Positions 1 to 9,409 of a DNA stretch of 64,000 nucleotides are shown piece after piece (position 1 is the stretch's first letter; each line of letters starts with the position of its first letter). The stretch lies in NCBI GenBank assembly GCA_040004035.1, contig JAMPLN010000021.1, one strand, 5' to 3'. The position numbers were made by a program, and so were the translations under genes. A model generated the notes under the pieces. The model searched no databases. It worked only from the letters and a program-made list of their open reading frames with translations, and had not been told where the DNA came from. Source of the stretch: Microcoleus vaginatus_C (GTDB lineage: Bacteria; Cyanobacteriota; Cyanobacteriia; Cyanobacteriales; Microcoleaceae).

Positions 1-1
1 T

Positions 2-682
2 ATGGGCGATCGCCAAACAGCACTATTGGCTTTAACATTGCTTGTCCCTGCGGCTAGTATTGGTATCATAGCAGGCTTGTATGTTGCCCCGGGAAGCTGG
101 GGACAAAAACTGTCACTCTTGTGTCAAGTTTGGTTGCTGGTTTTTCCGATCGCGTGGTCTGTTTTTGTCGATCGCAAAAAGCTCTGTTTAGCCCTACCCA
201 AGCGCCTAGAATTGCTGGCTGGATCTATTTGGGGAATATTCATGTTTGCGGTGATTGTGGGTATCTATAGCCTTTTTGGCCAGCAGTGGATCGATCCTGT
301 AGTTGCTAAAGAAAAATCGCACCAATTAGGTATTAGCAGCCCTACTATTTACTTGATTGTAGAAGCATATTTTGTCCTGGTTAACTCGCTGATTGAAGAA
401 TTTACTTGGCGGTGGTTTGTCTGCAACAAGTGCCAGATTCTCATACCGGGAACAAAAGCAATATTTCTGAGTTCGCTATTTTTCACGATCCACCACATTT
501 TTGTAATAGCAGCTTACAGCGACTGGCAGGCTGTGATCTTAGGTTCCTTAGCTGTCTTCGCCGCCGGGATAATTTGGTCTCAGTCTTATCTAACTTACCG
601 TTCGCTTTGGCCTAGTTATATCAGCCACGCGATCGCAGATTTAGCCCTAGCAACTATTGGTTGGCACATCCTCTTTAACTAG
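2..682 (+). CDS. CPBP-family intramembrane metalloprotease
   Basis: A 226-residue multi-pass membrane protein. The three CPBP (Abi, Rce1-like) motifs are visible in order: an EExxxR motif (E132, E133, R137, in IEEFTWRW), a second motif with paired histidines near residues 164-165 (FTIHHIF), and a third His motif (SHAIADLA) near residue 208. These residues are known to build the metal or catalytic site of this glutamate-type membrane protease family. In cyanobacteria such proteins are often of unknown substrate. The ATG lies one base inside the window, so an upstream start cannot be excluded. The next genes on this strand are more than 1 kb away, so no operon partner is visible. Confidence 0.8.
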   Translation: MGDRQTALLALTLLVPAASIGIIAGLYVAPGSWGQKLSLLCQVWLLVFPIAWSVFVDRKKLCLALPKRLELLAGSIWGIFMFAVIVGIYSLFGQQWIDPVVAKEKSHQLGISSPTIYLIVEAYFVLVNSLIEEFTWRWFVCNKCQILIPGTKAIFLSSLFFTIHHIFVIAAYSDWQAVILGSLAVFAAGIIWSQSYLTYRSLWPSYISHAIADLALATIGWHILFN

Positions 683-959
683 CTGCTTTTTCAGCGACTA
701 TCGCAGGCAATTCTACAGTAAAAATTGACCTTTGGCCCAACTCACTCTCCTGATTAATCTCTCCCCCCATCATCCGGGCGGCGTGCCACTGCCACAGGCG
801 ATAATGTACCCTGATAAATTGTAAGCTTCCGCAAGGTATATGTGGCTGTAGCTGCTGTTGATGCCAACTAGCAGCGACAAGAGTTTGCTGGCATTGATGC
901 TCATTGTACTGGGCTCTTGACTGATGCTGTGCAATAATCGAACGTTCATATCTTCCCAC
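675..959 (-). pseudogene. Decayed C-terminal end of a sensor histidine kinase
   Basis: The last ~35 residues read ARMMGGEINQESELGQ then SIFTVELPA, the normal C-terminal end of a HATPase_c domain (usual form: MMGG-I-x-V-E-S-E-x-G-x-G-S-x-F). Just upstream on the same strand, near 785-815, a different frame reads GTLSPVAVARR, a damaged version of the G2 box GTGLGLAVARR. The kinase is therefore broken by at least one frameshift and lacks its N, H and G1 boxes here. The upstream 50 residues match nothing I recognise. It faces the CPBP gene tail to tail, overlapping by 8 bp. I read it as a relic of a deleted kinase, not a working gene. Confidence 0.6.
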
Positions 960-2245
960 CGGCAGATGCTTTCCGTTAAGGCCTCTGCTTTTAATTATAG
1001 GTTTGGTTTTGCTTGCGATCGCATAATTTTAGCTGCATGAAAACTGGCCAACATATTGCTACAAGCATCGGCGGTTGGGCCCCAAGAATACACCGATTGT
1101 CATCCGCAATTGCCAACTTAGGAAAAATGATGCTTTCATAACATGAAATTTTTTGTACGCCAAATCGTTTGATACATACCACGAAGTTGCTGCTACTGCT
1201 TAGGAGTCAAGGTTTGCACGATATAGGCCGATCAACCTTGAGTATTCCTGTGATCTTTATAGGGTCATTTGATAATTTGCTGCCGCAGTTTTTTACGGTA
1301 ATTACTTAGACACGAATTGGGCAGTAACGCTACATATACTCTGCCCCGCAGTGGCAGTCTCTTTTGGGAATTTTTTCAGGCGATCGCCTTTTATTAACAA
1401 ATTTAAAACTCACGCAGCTAATTAAATTTATATCGGTGAAACTCTATGTTCTGTAGCACGATTGGGAAACCTATTTTTTCAAACAGTGGACGCATCAACC
1501 GGGTTTTTACACGAACATACGACCAGTGAGGGCGAGGGATATCGCTTGAAAAACAGGCTTTATTCCCTCATTCGCACGTCCACGACAGTGATTCGCGCGA
1601 TCGCGGCCTGTAAGTATCTGATAAAACTACCATGTCTGAATCTTGACAAAATAGGGTATTGTGTCAAGCAATACCTAGAGGACTCTTACCAAAAAATCCC
1701 AGCTACCGATCAATGTTTAGATCTATGGCAGCGATGGAGGACTCAACATTCTCAAGGTAAGAATCTCCCTCTTTAATTCAGTATAAAATTTTGCCAAAGG
1801 CGATGTCTATCTACTGAATATTGTTGCAAATGCTACCTTTATCCCCACATTAAAAGTGGGCTGCTATTCGGTTTGCCGTACATACTTGTCTGTTGTATAG
1901 TAAATGATGTTATCTTTAACAGATACTGTTGTCTAGCTTGGTGTTTGTCGCGAACAAAGCTTTTTTTTGATGAGGTATCTATCTTCAGGATGAAATTTCG
2001 CTGACCTGCAAATTATCCCTATAGGAACTGTTTCGCGAGCACATCAATCCTTATTATCAATGCAATGACAGTGAAGTTTTGGCAGATAGATATTGGGGTG
2101 TTGCGAACAGTCGATCGGTTGGATTCTATGTAAACACCAGGAAAGCGGTAATTAATATTCACCCGCCCCTCTTTCCTTTTGAGCTCTAACATCAGCGCTG
2201 GTAGCAGTGCCGAAAGCGAGTCAAAGTCTTCAGCGGGACTTAAAA
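960..2245. other. Long spacer without a convincing gene
   Basis: About 1.3 kb between the kinase relic and the first glycosyltransferase. Short open frames exist (for example 1462-1776, TTG start, 104 codons) but show no family resemblance, no ribosome binding site and no convincing codon pattern. It may hold the promoter of the glycosyltransferase cluster, but I could not point to specific boxes. Confidence 0.4.
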
Positions 2246-3385
2246 ATGAAAATCACCTTTGTTCTTCCTACTCTGTCTCTGACTGGTGGAATACGAGTAA
2301 TATCTATTTTCGCAGAACTTTTGAGAAAGCGAGGACACTCCGTGTTCGTCATCTCTTTACCCCGTCCCCAGCCGAGTATGCGCCAGCAAGTCAAGTCGCT
2401 GCTGCGGGGAGGGGGTTGGATTTCCCCACCTGAAAACGAACCCTCATTTTTCGATAACTTAGGTGTAGAACACAAAATTATTGATCGCTACCGCCCGGTA
2501 GAAGACAAAGATGTACCTGACGCTGACGTAGTAGTTGCCACTTGGTGGGAAACCGCCGAGTGGGTAGCCAAACTCTCTCCTCGCAAAGGAGCAAAAGCTT
2601 ATTTTATCCAGCACCACGAAATTTTTGACTATCTACCTCAAGGAAGAGTAGAAGCAACTTGGATGCTGCCCATGCACAAAATTACGATTTCTGAGTGGTT
2701 AGTTGATTTAGCTAGGACTAAATATGGCGATCGCCAAGTTTCCTTAGCTCCTCCTACCGTGGACACGAAGCAATTTTACGCCTGTCCTCGCAACAAACAA
2801 TCGGTTCCTACAGTTGGTCTAATGTACTCTACAGTCTACTGGAAAGGAACTGACATCGCCCTCAAAGCTTTTTCCCTAGCGGCAGAAAATATTCCCAACC
2901 TGCGTCTGGTTGCCTTCGGTACAGAGGCCCCCTCCCCGGAATTGCCGCTACCTGCAAATGCCGAGTATGTAATTCAACCCGACCAAGACAAAATCAAAGA
3001 CTATTACAGCAAATGCGATGCTTGGCTGCTGGCGAGCCGCTCAGAAGGCTTCGGCTTGCCTATTATCGAAGCGATGGCGTGCCGCACTCCCGTCATCAGT
3101 ACCCCCGCAGGCGCTGCTCCTGAAATTTTGAGCGGGGGTACTGGCATACTTGTAAGACCTGAAGATCCCCAAGAAATGGCAAAAGCCATAGAGTCTATCT
3201 GTCAGTTGCGAAATTCCAAGTGGCAAGCCATGTCTGAAGCGGCCTATGCCAAGGTGAACAATTATACGTGGGAAGATGCCACGGATCATTTTGAAGCGGG
3301 CTTGAAAGTTGCTATAGACAAATCTCAACAGCGCGACGTTAAGATAGTTTCGTTTTCTCCCTATGGAAAAATTCCGGTTGGCTAA
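2246..3385 (+). CDS. Glycosyltransferase family 4 (copy 1)
   Basis: A GT-B fold retaining glycosyltransferase of about 379 residues. The N-terminal half opens with MKITFVLPTLSLTGGIRV, the acceptor-side Rossmann start of GT4 enzymes. The C-terminal nucleotide-sugar domain holds the classic ExFGxPxxEAMA-type segment (SEGFGLPIIEAMAC) and PVISTPAGAAPEIL. A GTG at 2207 would add 13 residues, but the paralogue downstream begins exactly at the equivalent of ATG 2246, so I chose that start. It is followed 446 bp later by a close paralogue, then by polymerase-like and WecG-like genes. I infer a role in building a surface polysaccharide. Donor and acceptor sugars cannot be told from the sequence. Confidence 0.9.
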   Translation: MKITFVLPTLSLTGGIRVISIFAELLRKRGHSVFVISLPRPQPSMRQQVKSLLRGGGWISPPENEPSFFDNLGVEHKIIDRYRPVEDKDVPDADVVVATWWETAEWVAKLSPRKGAKAYFIQHHEIFDYLPQGRVEATWMLPMHKITISEWLVDLARTKYGDRQVSLAPPTVDTKQFYACPRNKQSVPTVGLMYSTVYWKGTDIALKAFSLAAENIPNLRLVAFGTEAPSPELPLPANAEYVIQPDQDKIKDYYSKCDAWLLASRSEGFGLPIIEAMACRTPVISTPAGAAPEILSGGTGILVRPEDPQEMAKAIESICQLRNSKWQAMSEAAYAKVNNYTWEDATDHFEAGLKVAIDKSQQRDVKIVSFSPYGKIPVG

Positions 3386-3831
3386 CTGCTGCAGCAATTT
3401 GAAATTCGGCGCTACCCGCGTTTTCGGCGCCGGATTTCTGGGCAGAAACTCAATATCGTTTGGTGGGGTGCTTGTGCCACAAGTAAAATAAATCGCCCCT
3501 GTCCTGTTTTCTACGCAGCAGTCTCGACACGAATTCTGACCGCTGCGACGAAGGAATACTGGTTATAAATTGAGCTGCCAAAATCTGAACTAGAGTGCAA
3601 CGGAAGTTTTAAGGCTGGCTCCGTTACAGGTTAAACTTGTCTAGTGGTCAAAGATCTCCCGATTTGTAATTGGGAAAACTCCCTGACGACAAAGTAAGAT
3701 CGGCTCGACTATCGAGTTACGATCGCCTCCAGCACAGATCCGCACCCCGCAGAAAAGCCAAACAGAGGCTGGTAAGTGCCAACTTGCTTTAAGGAGGAGT
3801 TTTAACCAGTATCAATCTTCAGCATTTATTC
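3386..3831. other. Spacer between paralogous glycosyltransferases
   Basis: 446 bp with no open frame of interest. It contains a tRNA-like half structure near 3638-3680 (listed separately). It also has a strong Shine-Dalgarno-like string AAGGAGGAG at 3791-3799, which is 32 bases ahead of the next ATG with no in-frame start at a normal distance. Confidence 0.4.
3638..3680 (+). other. tRNA-Thr(UGU)-like half (D arm and anticodon arm)
   Basis: GTCTAGTGGTCAAAGAT resembles a tRNA D arm. It is followed by a 5-bp stem with a 7-base loop, CCCGA-TTTGTAA-TTGGG, in which the loop is a well-formed anticodon loop with UGU at positions 34-36. One extra base separates the two arms, and no T arm (GTTCRANYC) follows. 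This could be a tRNA relic, for example the scar of an integration event, or chance. It is not annotated as a working tRNA. Confidence 0.3.
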
Positions 3832-4956
3832 ATGAAAATTACTTTTGTCCTGCCTACCCTTAGTCTTACAGGTGGCATGAGGGTTTTATCTATCTACACA
3901 GAACTGCTGCAAAAGAGAGGACACAAAATATTTATTGTCTCTATGCCCCTGCCGCAACCGACTTTAATCCAACAATTGCGATCGCTGCTGAGGGGTAGGG
4001 GTTGGCAGCCCGCTCCCAAGACACAAAAGTCTCACTTTGACAAGGTGGATGTCGAAAGTCGAGTTATCGAAACCAACCGTCCAATTACCGACCTTGACGT
4101 ACCTGATGCCGATATTATCATGGCTACTTGGTGGGAAACTGCCGAGTGGGTGGCAAAACTCTCTCCCAGTAAAGGAACGAAAGTATATTTTCTCCAACAC
4201 TACGAGGCTTTTGACTACGTACCAAAAGGTCGAGTAGAGGCAACTTGGCGGCTGCCGATGCACAAAATCGCTGTGGCCCAGTGGCTGGCAGACATAGCTC
4301 GGAATGAATACGGGGATTTGTCTGTATCTCTCGTCCCTCCTACGGTGGACACCAAACAGTTTTACGACCCTCAGTCGCGCTCGAAGCAGCCGCGAGGCAA
4401 GCAATTAGTTCCTACAGTCGGGATGTATTATACTACAACTCCTTGGAAAGGCTGCGATATTGCCCTGAAAGCTTTCTCTATAGCTGCTAAAAAAATTCCT
4501 AACCTTCGTTTAGTTGCATTTAGTGCCGGCCACGATAGTCCTCTTCCCCATTTGCTGCCTGATGGTACTGAGTATAATAAGGAACCTACTCAAGACCAAT
4601 TAAAAGAATTTTACAGCAAATGCGATGCTTGGCTGTTTTCCAGCAGATCCGAAGGCTTCGGCTTGCCAATTTTAGAAGCTATGGCTTGTGGCACTCCGGT
4701 CATCGGCACTCCTGCTGGTGCGGCTCCGGAACTACTTGCTGGCGGGGGTGGCATACTTGTCAAGCCAGAAGACCCAGAGGATATGGCAAAAGCGATCGAA
4801 CAGATTTGTCAGTTGTCTGATGCCGAATGGCGCGCCATGTCCGAGACTGCTTTGCAGACGGTGATAAATTATACTTGGGAGGATGCAACTAATCTCTTCG
4901 AGGCTGCCTTGTACACTGCTTTGGAACGTCAGGCACAATTAACGAACCAGACGTAA
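3832..4956 (+). CDS. Glycosyltransferase family 4 (copy 2)
   Basis: A 374-residue GT4 enzyme that aligns along its whole length with the gene at 2246-3385. Both share the opening MKITFVLPTLSLTGG, the WWETAEWVAKLSP segment, the PPTVDTKQFY segment and the donor-site block SEGFGLPILEAMACGTPV. This copy has a short insertion around residue 186 (SRSKQPRGKQ) and carries the usual Gly in EAMACGTP where copy 1 has Arg. The pair looks like a tandem duplication that has since diverged. It likely adds related sugars, or the same sugar in sequence, to a surface polysaccharide made with the downstream genes. Confidence 0.9.
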   Translation: MKITFVLPTLSLTGGMRVLSIYTELLQKRGHKIFIVSMPLPQPTLIQQLRSLLRGRGWQPAPKTQKSHFDKVDVESRVIETNRPITDLDVPDADIIMATWWETAEWVAKLSPSKGTKVYFLQHYEAFDYVPKGRVEATWRLPMHKIAVAQWLADIARNEYGDLSVSLVPPTVDTKQFYDPQSRSKQPRGKQLVPTVGMYYTTTPWKGCDIALKAFSIAAKKIPNLRLVAFSAGHDSPLPHLLPDGTEYNKEPTQDQLKEFYSKCDAWLFSSRSEGFGLPILEAMACGTPVIGTPAGAAPELLAGGGGILVKPEDPEDMAKAIEQICQLSDAEWRAMSETALQTVINYTWEDATNLFEAALYTALERQAQLTNQT

Positions 4957-5061
4957 AATTGAGGTTGATTTAAAAGATTGGGGTTGGGCGATCGTTTAAG
5001 CGAGAATTTTTATCGGGCCATTTGAGCTGTCTTTCTACAATTTTACTGCCAAAAAAGACCT

Positions 5062-6432
5062 ATGGTTGCATTAATCCCACTTGCTATGTTCGGCTTTATT
5101 CCAGTCGTTTGTTACCTGTTTGTGAGGTTTCCGCCTCTACGGGCGGTAATTATAAGTTTTGTTGCAGCGTGGCTGTTTTTGCCGCAAGCTTCTTATCCCA
5201 TCCCCTCATTGCCACCGTATACCAAAATCTCCGCCGCTTGCTACGGCATTTTACTGGGGACTCTGATCTACGATACTGCGCGCCTCACCTCTTTTAAGCC
5301 CGGTTGGCTGGACGTGCCAATGGTAATTTACTGTTTGTGTCCAATTATTTCACAAGTTAGTAATGGCGGCAGCCCGATTTCTCCGACTGTGAACCAAATC
5401 GTTACTTGGGGTCTGCCTTATTTTTTAGGACGCTTGTATGTGGGAAGCTTAGAGGGGCTGCGACAATTGGCGATCGGGATTTTTGCAGGTGGGTTAGCCT
5501 ACATTCCTTTTACTTTAGTTGAAGGGGTTAGGGGTCCAATTCTGCACCAAATGATTTACGGCGTCAATGCCTTTGAGGACTGGGGTCAAGCAAGGCGTTT
5601 GGGGGGGTGGAGACCAGTAGTGTTTATGCAGCACGGTTTGATGGTGGGCCTGTGGATGATGACAGCCGCCTTAATTGCCGTTTGGCTGTGGCAAACTGGG
5701 ACGCTTAAAAAGTTTATGGGCCGTAACATCAAGACTTTAGCAATTATATTAACTATCGCTTTTTTCCTGTGCCGTTCTACTGGCGCCTACAGTTTATTTG
5801 GAATGGCGTTGCTCGTATTATTCTGTGCCAAGTTGTTTCGCACCTCTTTGCCCTTGCTCTTGATAATTGGATATATAGTGTTTTATCTGTACCTAGCTGC
5901 ATCGGGTCAATTTTCGAGCAAAGAGGTGATTGACTTCATCACTCAAGTATTTGGCGAAGAACGAGCCGGCTCTTTGAAGTTTAGATTTGACAATGAAGAG
6001 ATATTGGGGGAAAAGGCGCGGCAAAGATTTATGTTTGGCTGGGGAGATTCGGGCGGAAACCGCGTGTATAACGAATACGGCCAAGATATCTCGATCACCG
6101 ACAGCTTATGGATTATTGCATTTGGCTTCCACGGTGCAGTCGGTTTAGTTAGTTTATTTTCTTCCTTGTTACTTCCTGTTATCGTCTTTTGCGTGTTCAA
6201 GTATCCCGCCCGAACCTGGTCTAATCCCAAAGTAGCACCTGCTGCCACCCTGGGAGTAGCCTTAACTATGTACGTGTTTGACTGTGTTTTGAATGCTATG
6301 ACTAACCCGATTTTTGCGCTGATTGCTGGAGGAATATCAGGTCTGGTCTTAAAAGCTCCAGAAAGTCTTAAGGCCAAGAAAACCAGTTCGCCACCAAGAA
6401 GACAGTCGCTGGTTCACCAAAAATCAGGATGA
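5062..6432 (+). CDS. O-antigen polymerase/ligase-like membrane protein
   Basis: A 456-residue protein with roughly ten to twelve hydrophobic segments and a larger soluble loop around residues 285-355, the layout of Wzy/WaaL-type enzymes. It lies 105 bp after the second GT4 gene and on the same strand, so transcription together is likely. Position between glycosyltransferases and a WecG-like gene supports a role in polymerising or exporting an exopolysaccharide repeat unit. No short motif proves polymerase over ligase, so the call rests on topology and context. The C-terminal tail is basic and soluble. Confidence 0.65.
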   Translation: MVALIPLAMFGFIPVVCYLFVRFPPLRAVIISFVAAWLFLPQASYPIPSLPPYTKISAACYGILLGTLIYDTARLTSFKPGWLDVPMVIYCLCPIISQVSNGGSPISPTVNQIVTWGLPYFLGRLYVGSLEGLRQLAIGIFAGGLAYIPFTLVEGVRGPILHQMIYGVNAFEDWGQARRLGGWRPVVFMQHGLMVGLWMMTAALIAVWLWQTGTLKKFMGRNIKTLAIILTIAFFLCRSTGAYSLFGMALLVLFCAKLFRTSLPLLLIIGYIVFYLYLAASGQFSSKEVIDFITQVFGEERAGSLKFRFDNEEILGEKARQRFMFGWGDSGGNRVYNEYGQDISITDSLWIIAFGFHGAVGLVSLFSSLLLPVIVFCVFKYPARTWSNPKVAPAATLGVALTMYVFDCVLNAMTNPIFALIAGGISGLVLKAPESLKAKKTSSPPRRQSLVHQKSG

Positions 6433-6874
6433 TTTTCAGGAATGCGATCGCTGCTTCACTTCAAGATTGAAACTATCTTGCCTTCCCTGGAGACAAAAAC
6501 TAAAAAATCTACCACTTTTGGATGAAATCCCGTTCGGAAGTTGCGAGATATTTCTCACTAGGTTAAAATTTTAATCTCATAAACTCTTTTTTACATTCAT
6601 TTGCAATGCTTCAACAAGTATGAGCACGGGATGGCTTTTTTCTTGAAACTGTGTTGCGAGTTATAAACTTAAAAAGGGGCTTTATACACTTTTTCTAAAA
6701 CGAGCTGATTCTTTACATAATCTTTAAAAATCCTCACTAGACAGGCAGGGTGTAGGAGGATATACTGAGAAAAGTATGTTCACTGAAGCACCCAGGTAGT
6801 GAAAACACGAAACTGTATTGTGGGTTATAATAGTTTGAGTTGTAGTTGAATATAAAGCGGGAAGGGCATCATAA
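6433..6874. other. AT-rich spacer before the WecG-like gene
   Basis: About 440 bp, AT-rich, with no convincing gene on either strand. It probably carries a promoter for the WecG-like gene. A Shine-Dalgarno-like GAAGGG lies about 9 bases before that gene's ATG. Confidence 0.4.
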
Positions 6875-7669
6875 ATGGAAACAGTTAATTTATTGAATGT
6901 CTCGATAGATAACTTGTCAATCACAGAGTTGTTTGAAAAACTCGACGGCGAAGGTGGTGTCGTATTTACACCCAATGTAGACCACTTGATTAAGTTGCAG
7001 TATGACCGCGACTTCTATGAAGCTTACAATACATCTACTTATAGAGTCTGCGACAGTCAAATATTGATGTATGCCTCTAAGTTTTTGGGTACTCCTCTCA
7101 AAGAAAAAATTTCTGGTTCTGATTTGTTCCCTGCATTTTATATGTATCACAAAGATAACGAGAAGATTAAAATATTTTTGCTAGGAGCTGCTGAAGGTAT
7201 TGCTAAGAAAGCCCAGGAAAAAATTAACCAAAAAATTGGTAGAGAAATAGTGGTTGAAGCACTTTCTCCTTCTTTTGGCTTTGAAAAAAATGAGGAAGAA
7301 TGTGAAACAATAATTGACGCGATTAATAAATCAGGAGCGACAGTTCTGGCTATAGGAGTGGGAGCGCCCAAGCAAGAGAAGTGGCTGGTTAAATACAGGA
7401 GCAAATTAACACACGTCAAAATTTTCTTAGCCGTAGGCGCAACCATTGATTTTGAAGCTGGTTGCAAAGCTAGAGCTCCCAAATGGATGAGCGAAGTCGG
7501 CATAGAATGGGCGTACAGACTGTTAAGTGAACCAAGAAGGTTGTGGAAAAGATATTTGATTGAAGGTCTGCCTTTTTTCCGATTAATCTTAGAACAAAAA
7601 TTAGGGTTTTATAAAATGCCTTTCATGGAGAGCAAAACCAGCCAGCTAGAATGGAAAGGTGGTTCCTAA
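6875..7669 (+). CDS. WecG/TagA/CpsF family glycosyltransferase
   Basis: A 264-residue enzyme of glycosyltransferase family 26. Diagnostic segments are present in order: TPNVDHLIKLQ near residue 31, CDSQILMYASKFLG with GSDLFPAF after it, IFLLGAAEG, an IGVGAPKQEKWL block near residue 155, and AVGATIDFEAG followed by RAPKWM and GIEWAYRLLSEPRRLWKRY. Family members transfer ManNAc(A)-type sugars onto undecaprenyl-linked acceptors. The final arginine-rich helix is typical of the membrane-attaching tail. ATG 6875 has a GAAGGG ribosome site. It ends the exopolysaccharide block. The exact sugar is not readable from sequence. Confidence 0.92.
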   Translation: METVNLLNVSIDNLSITELFEKLDGEGGVVFTPNVDHLIKLQYDRDFYEAYNTSTYRVCDSQILMYASKFLGTPLKEKISGSDLFPAFYMYHKDNEKIKIFLLGAAEGIAKKAQEKINQKIGREIVVEALSPSFGFEKNEEECETIIDAINKSGATVLAIGVGAPKQEKWLVKYRSKLTHVKIFLAVGATIDFEAGCKARAPKWMSEVGIEWAYRLLSEPRRLWKRYLIEGLPFFRLILEQKLGFYKMPFMESKTSQLEWKGGS

Positions 7670-7975
7670 AAAGGTGAGCCACAAATCTCTAGCGTAAATT
7701 AAGCTGAGTATCGGAGAAAGTGGGTTTGACTTCAAGGTAAGACTGATCCAATCTGTGGATAGTCCGATCGCACTTGGGATCATCTCAATGAAAGCAGCCA
7801 AGCCCAAAATTGAAGTTTTGAGGCAGGAGGCAGAAGAAAGGAGCCAGAAGAAGTGTTTTTACAAATATCAGATGCTCCCTCGCACTTTCTCTCAAAAGTA
7901 TTCATTTTTGCTTTCAAGTCCAGGTAAAATCGGAAAGAAACCTTTTGTGGAAAATCCTAATTAGGGATGCAACCG
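7670..7975. other. Spacer with purine-rich repeat
   Basis: About 300 bp. It holds a purine-rich run near 7824-7855 related to the (GAAGGAA)n spacer repeats seen elsewhere in the window. The open frame 7755-7964 runs through this repeat and is not supported as a gene. Confidence 0.4.
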
Positions 7976-8419
7976 ATGAATCTGCCTTCTTTCTTGTGGT
8001 TGTGGAAAATAGCGGCTTGGTCAATGGGTGTTTCCCTATTGGCTTACCTGTTGCTGGCCGTTACTGGAACGTGGATGTTTGCCATTAGGAGTACCAAACA
8101 ACCGCGCCCAAAATGGCTGCGTTCCTTTCATTTAGCCACTGGTGTGGGGATGGCAACTTTGGTAATTTTACTGCTGGGAATTGGTGTAGTCGGTACGCTG
8201 GGATACTACGGCAATTTGGGTCACTCGGCTCATTTACCGGCAGGGTTAGCTGTTGTTGCTTTGGTGTTAGTTTCTGTTGGAAGCGGGCTGCAAATTGGCC
8301 CTAAACATCCTTGGGCGCGTCCCCTCCACATCACCACTAATTTGGCTTTATTTGGGGGATTTGTGACTGTGTTACTCACAGGATGGACGATAGTACAAAA
8401 GTATTTGCCGAAAGTTTGA
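7976..8419 (+). CDS. DUF4079-family membrane protein
   Basis: About 147 residues with four hydrophobic helices (roughly residues 10-35, 50-75, 85-105 and 120-140 from the ATG). The pattern, with conserved His in the helices (HLATGVGMA, HSAHLPAGLA, HITTNLALFGGF), matches the cyanobacterial DUF4079 family, whose members resemble small heme-binding membrane proteins. Function is unknown. An in-frame ATG lies 9 bases upstream (7967). I chose 7976 because TTAGGG sits about 9 bases ahead of it. It stands alone on this strand. Confidence 0.75.
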   Translation: MNLPSFLWLWKIAAWSMGVSLLAYLLLAVTGTWMFAIRSTKQPRPKWLRSFHLATGVGMATLVILLLGIGVVGTLGYYGNLGHSAHLPAGLAVVALVLVSVGSGLQIGPKHPWARPLHITTNLALFGGFVTVLLTGWTIVQKYLPKV

Positions 8420-8500
8420 AACCTGTTTATTTGACCTCAAACTATACCAAATGTGTCAGGGAAAACATATATGTAAGGTGCGCCGCAGCGCACCCTAGGT

Positions 8501-9409
8501 TTAATTTTTTTGCGTGAGTCCGCTTTTGGTAATGAATTCTAAAATATGCTGCGCGGTAATCTGTGGCTTTTCTAAGTGGGGAACGTGCCCGCAGTCGGGT
8601 ATCCAAATTAGTTGAGAATTGGCGATCGCCTTTGCAAACTTTTCCGCATCCGCCGTCCCCAAAATCCGGTCTTGTTTTCCCCACAAAATCAGCGTCTGCT
8701 GCTGAATTTGCGATAATTTTTCCCCAAAACCTCCGTAACCGCCACTTTTGGTAAACGCAATTAAAGCTTGATTCCAGTTGGGCATTTCCAAGTGTAAAGC
8801 AGCACAAGTTTGAGCGTCTTGAGAAGCCAAATTTTTATCGAAATAAGCATTGACGCTAATTCGCTGGCGAATTTTGGGATTGCGTAAAAATGAAGTTGCC
8901 AGATATCCTAAAGGAGGAATTAAAAACTTCCCCTTATTAGAAGTGATGGCAAAACCTGCGCTATCTATTAACACTAATTGTTTTACAGCTTCGGGATAAT
9001 TGAGAGTGAAATCAATTGCTGCAGCACCTCCCATTGAAGCACCGACTAAGATTACAGGCTGCGAAATTAGCGTTTTCCAAAAATAGTAAAGATGACTTTC
9101 AATTGCCCTCGCGCTGAATGCCAAACCAGGCGCTCTTTCTGTAAACCCGAAACCCAACAAATCAACCGCCCAAGTTTCATTTTCGGCAGCTAGCAGCGGC
9201 AACAGGCGGCGGAATTCAAACAAGGAACTGTCGAAGCCGTGAATTAGCAAAATTGGTGTGTTGCCGCTGCCTTGGCGTACGTAGGTTGTGGCAATTGGTC
9301 CAGAAGATAGGGGAGTAGTAATTGCCTCTCGTTGAATGCTTTGGGCTAAGGCAATTGAGGTAGATTCTGTGAGTTGTGCGATCGATTTTGGCAGAAAACT
9401 TGCTGGCAT
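8501..9409 (-). CDS. Alpha/beta hydrolase
   Basis: An alpha/beta-hydrolase-fold enzyme of about 302 residues. Visible features are the oxyanion-side LIHGFDSSLFEFRRL, the nucleophile elbow GASMGG (catalytic Ser), an acid candidate in LILWGKQDRILG (Asp), and the catalytic His in CGHVPHLEKP. This arrangement is shared with epoxide hydrolase/haloperoxidase-like and MenH-like enzymes, so the substrate is open. A GTG at 9448 would add 13 residues, but that stretch overlaps repeat-like spacer DNA and I prefer the ATG at 9409. It converges on the DUF4079 gene. Confidence 0.85.
   Translation of the reverse strand: MPASFLPKSIAQLTESTSIALAQSIQREAITTPLSSGPIATTYVRQGSGNTPILLIHGFDSSLFEFRRLLPLLAAENETWAVDLLGFGFTERAPGLAFSARAIESHLYYFWKTLISQPVILVGASMGGAAAIDFTLNYPEAVKQLVLIDSAGFAITSNKGKFLIPPLGYLATSFLRNPKIRQRISVNAYFDKNLASQDAQTCAALHLEMPNWNQALIAFTKSGGYGGFGEKLSQIQQQTLILWGKQDRILGTADAEKFAKAIANSQLIWIPDCGHVPHLEKPQITAQHILEFITKSGLTQKN

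Noticed and set aside
1462..1776. 104-codon open frame with TTG start
   Set aside because: No ribosome binding site, no recognisable domain and no coding-like codon pattern; left as spacer.
3791..3799. Perfect Shine-Dalgarno-like AAGGAGGAG
   Set aside because: No start codon at a usable distance; the next ATG is 32 bases away, so it is not taken as that gene's ribosome site.
7755..7964. 69-codon open frame after the WecG-like gene
   Set aside because: It runs through a purine-rich spacer repeat, shows no family pattern, and ends just before the DUF4079 ribosome site.
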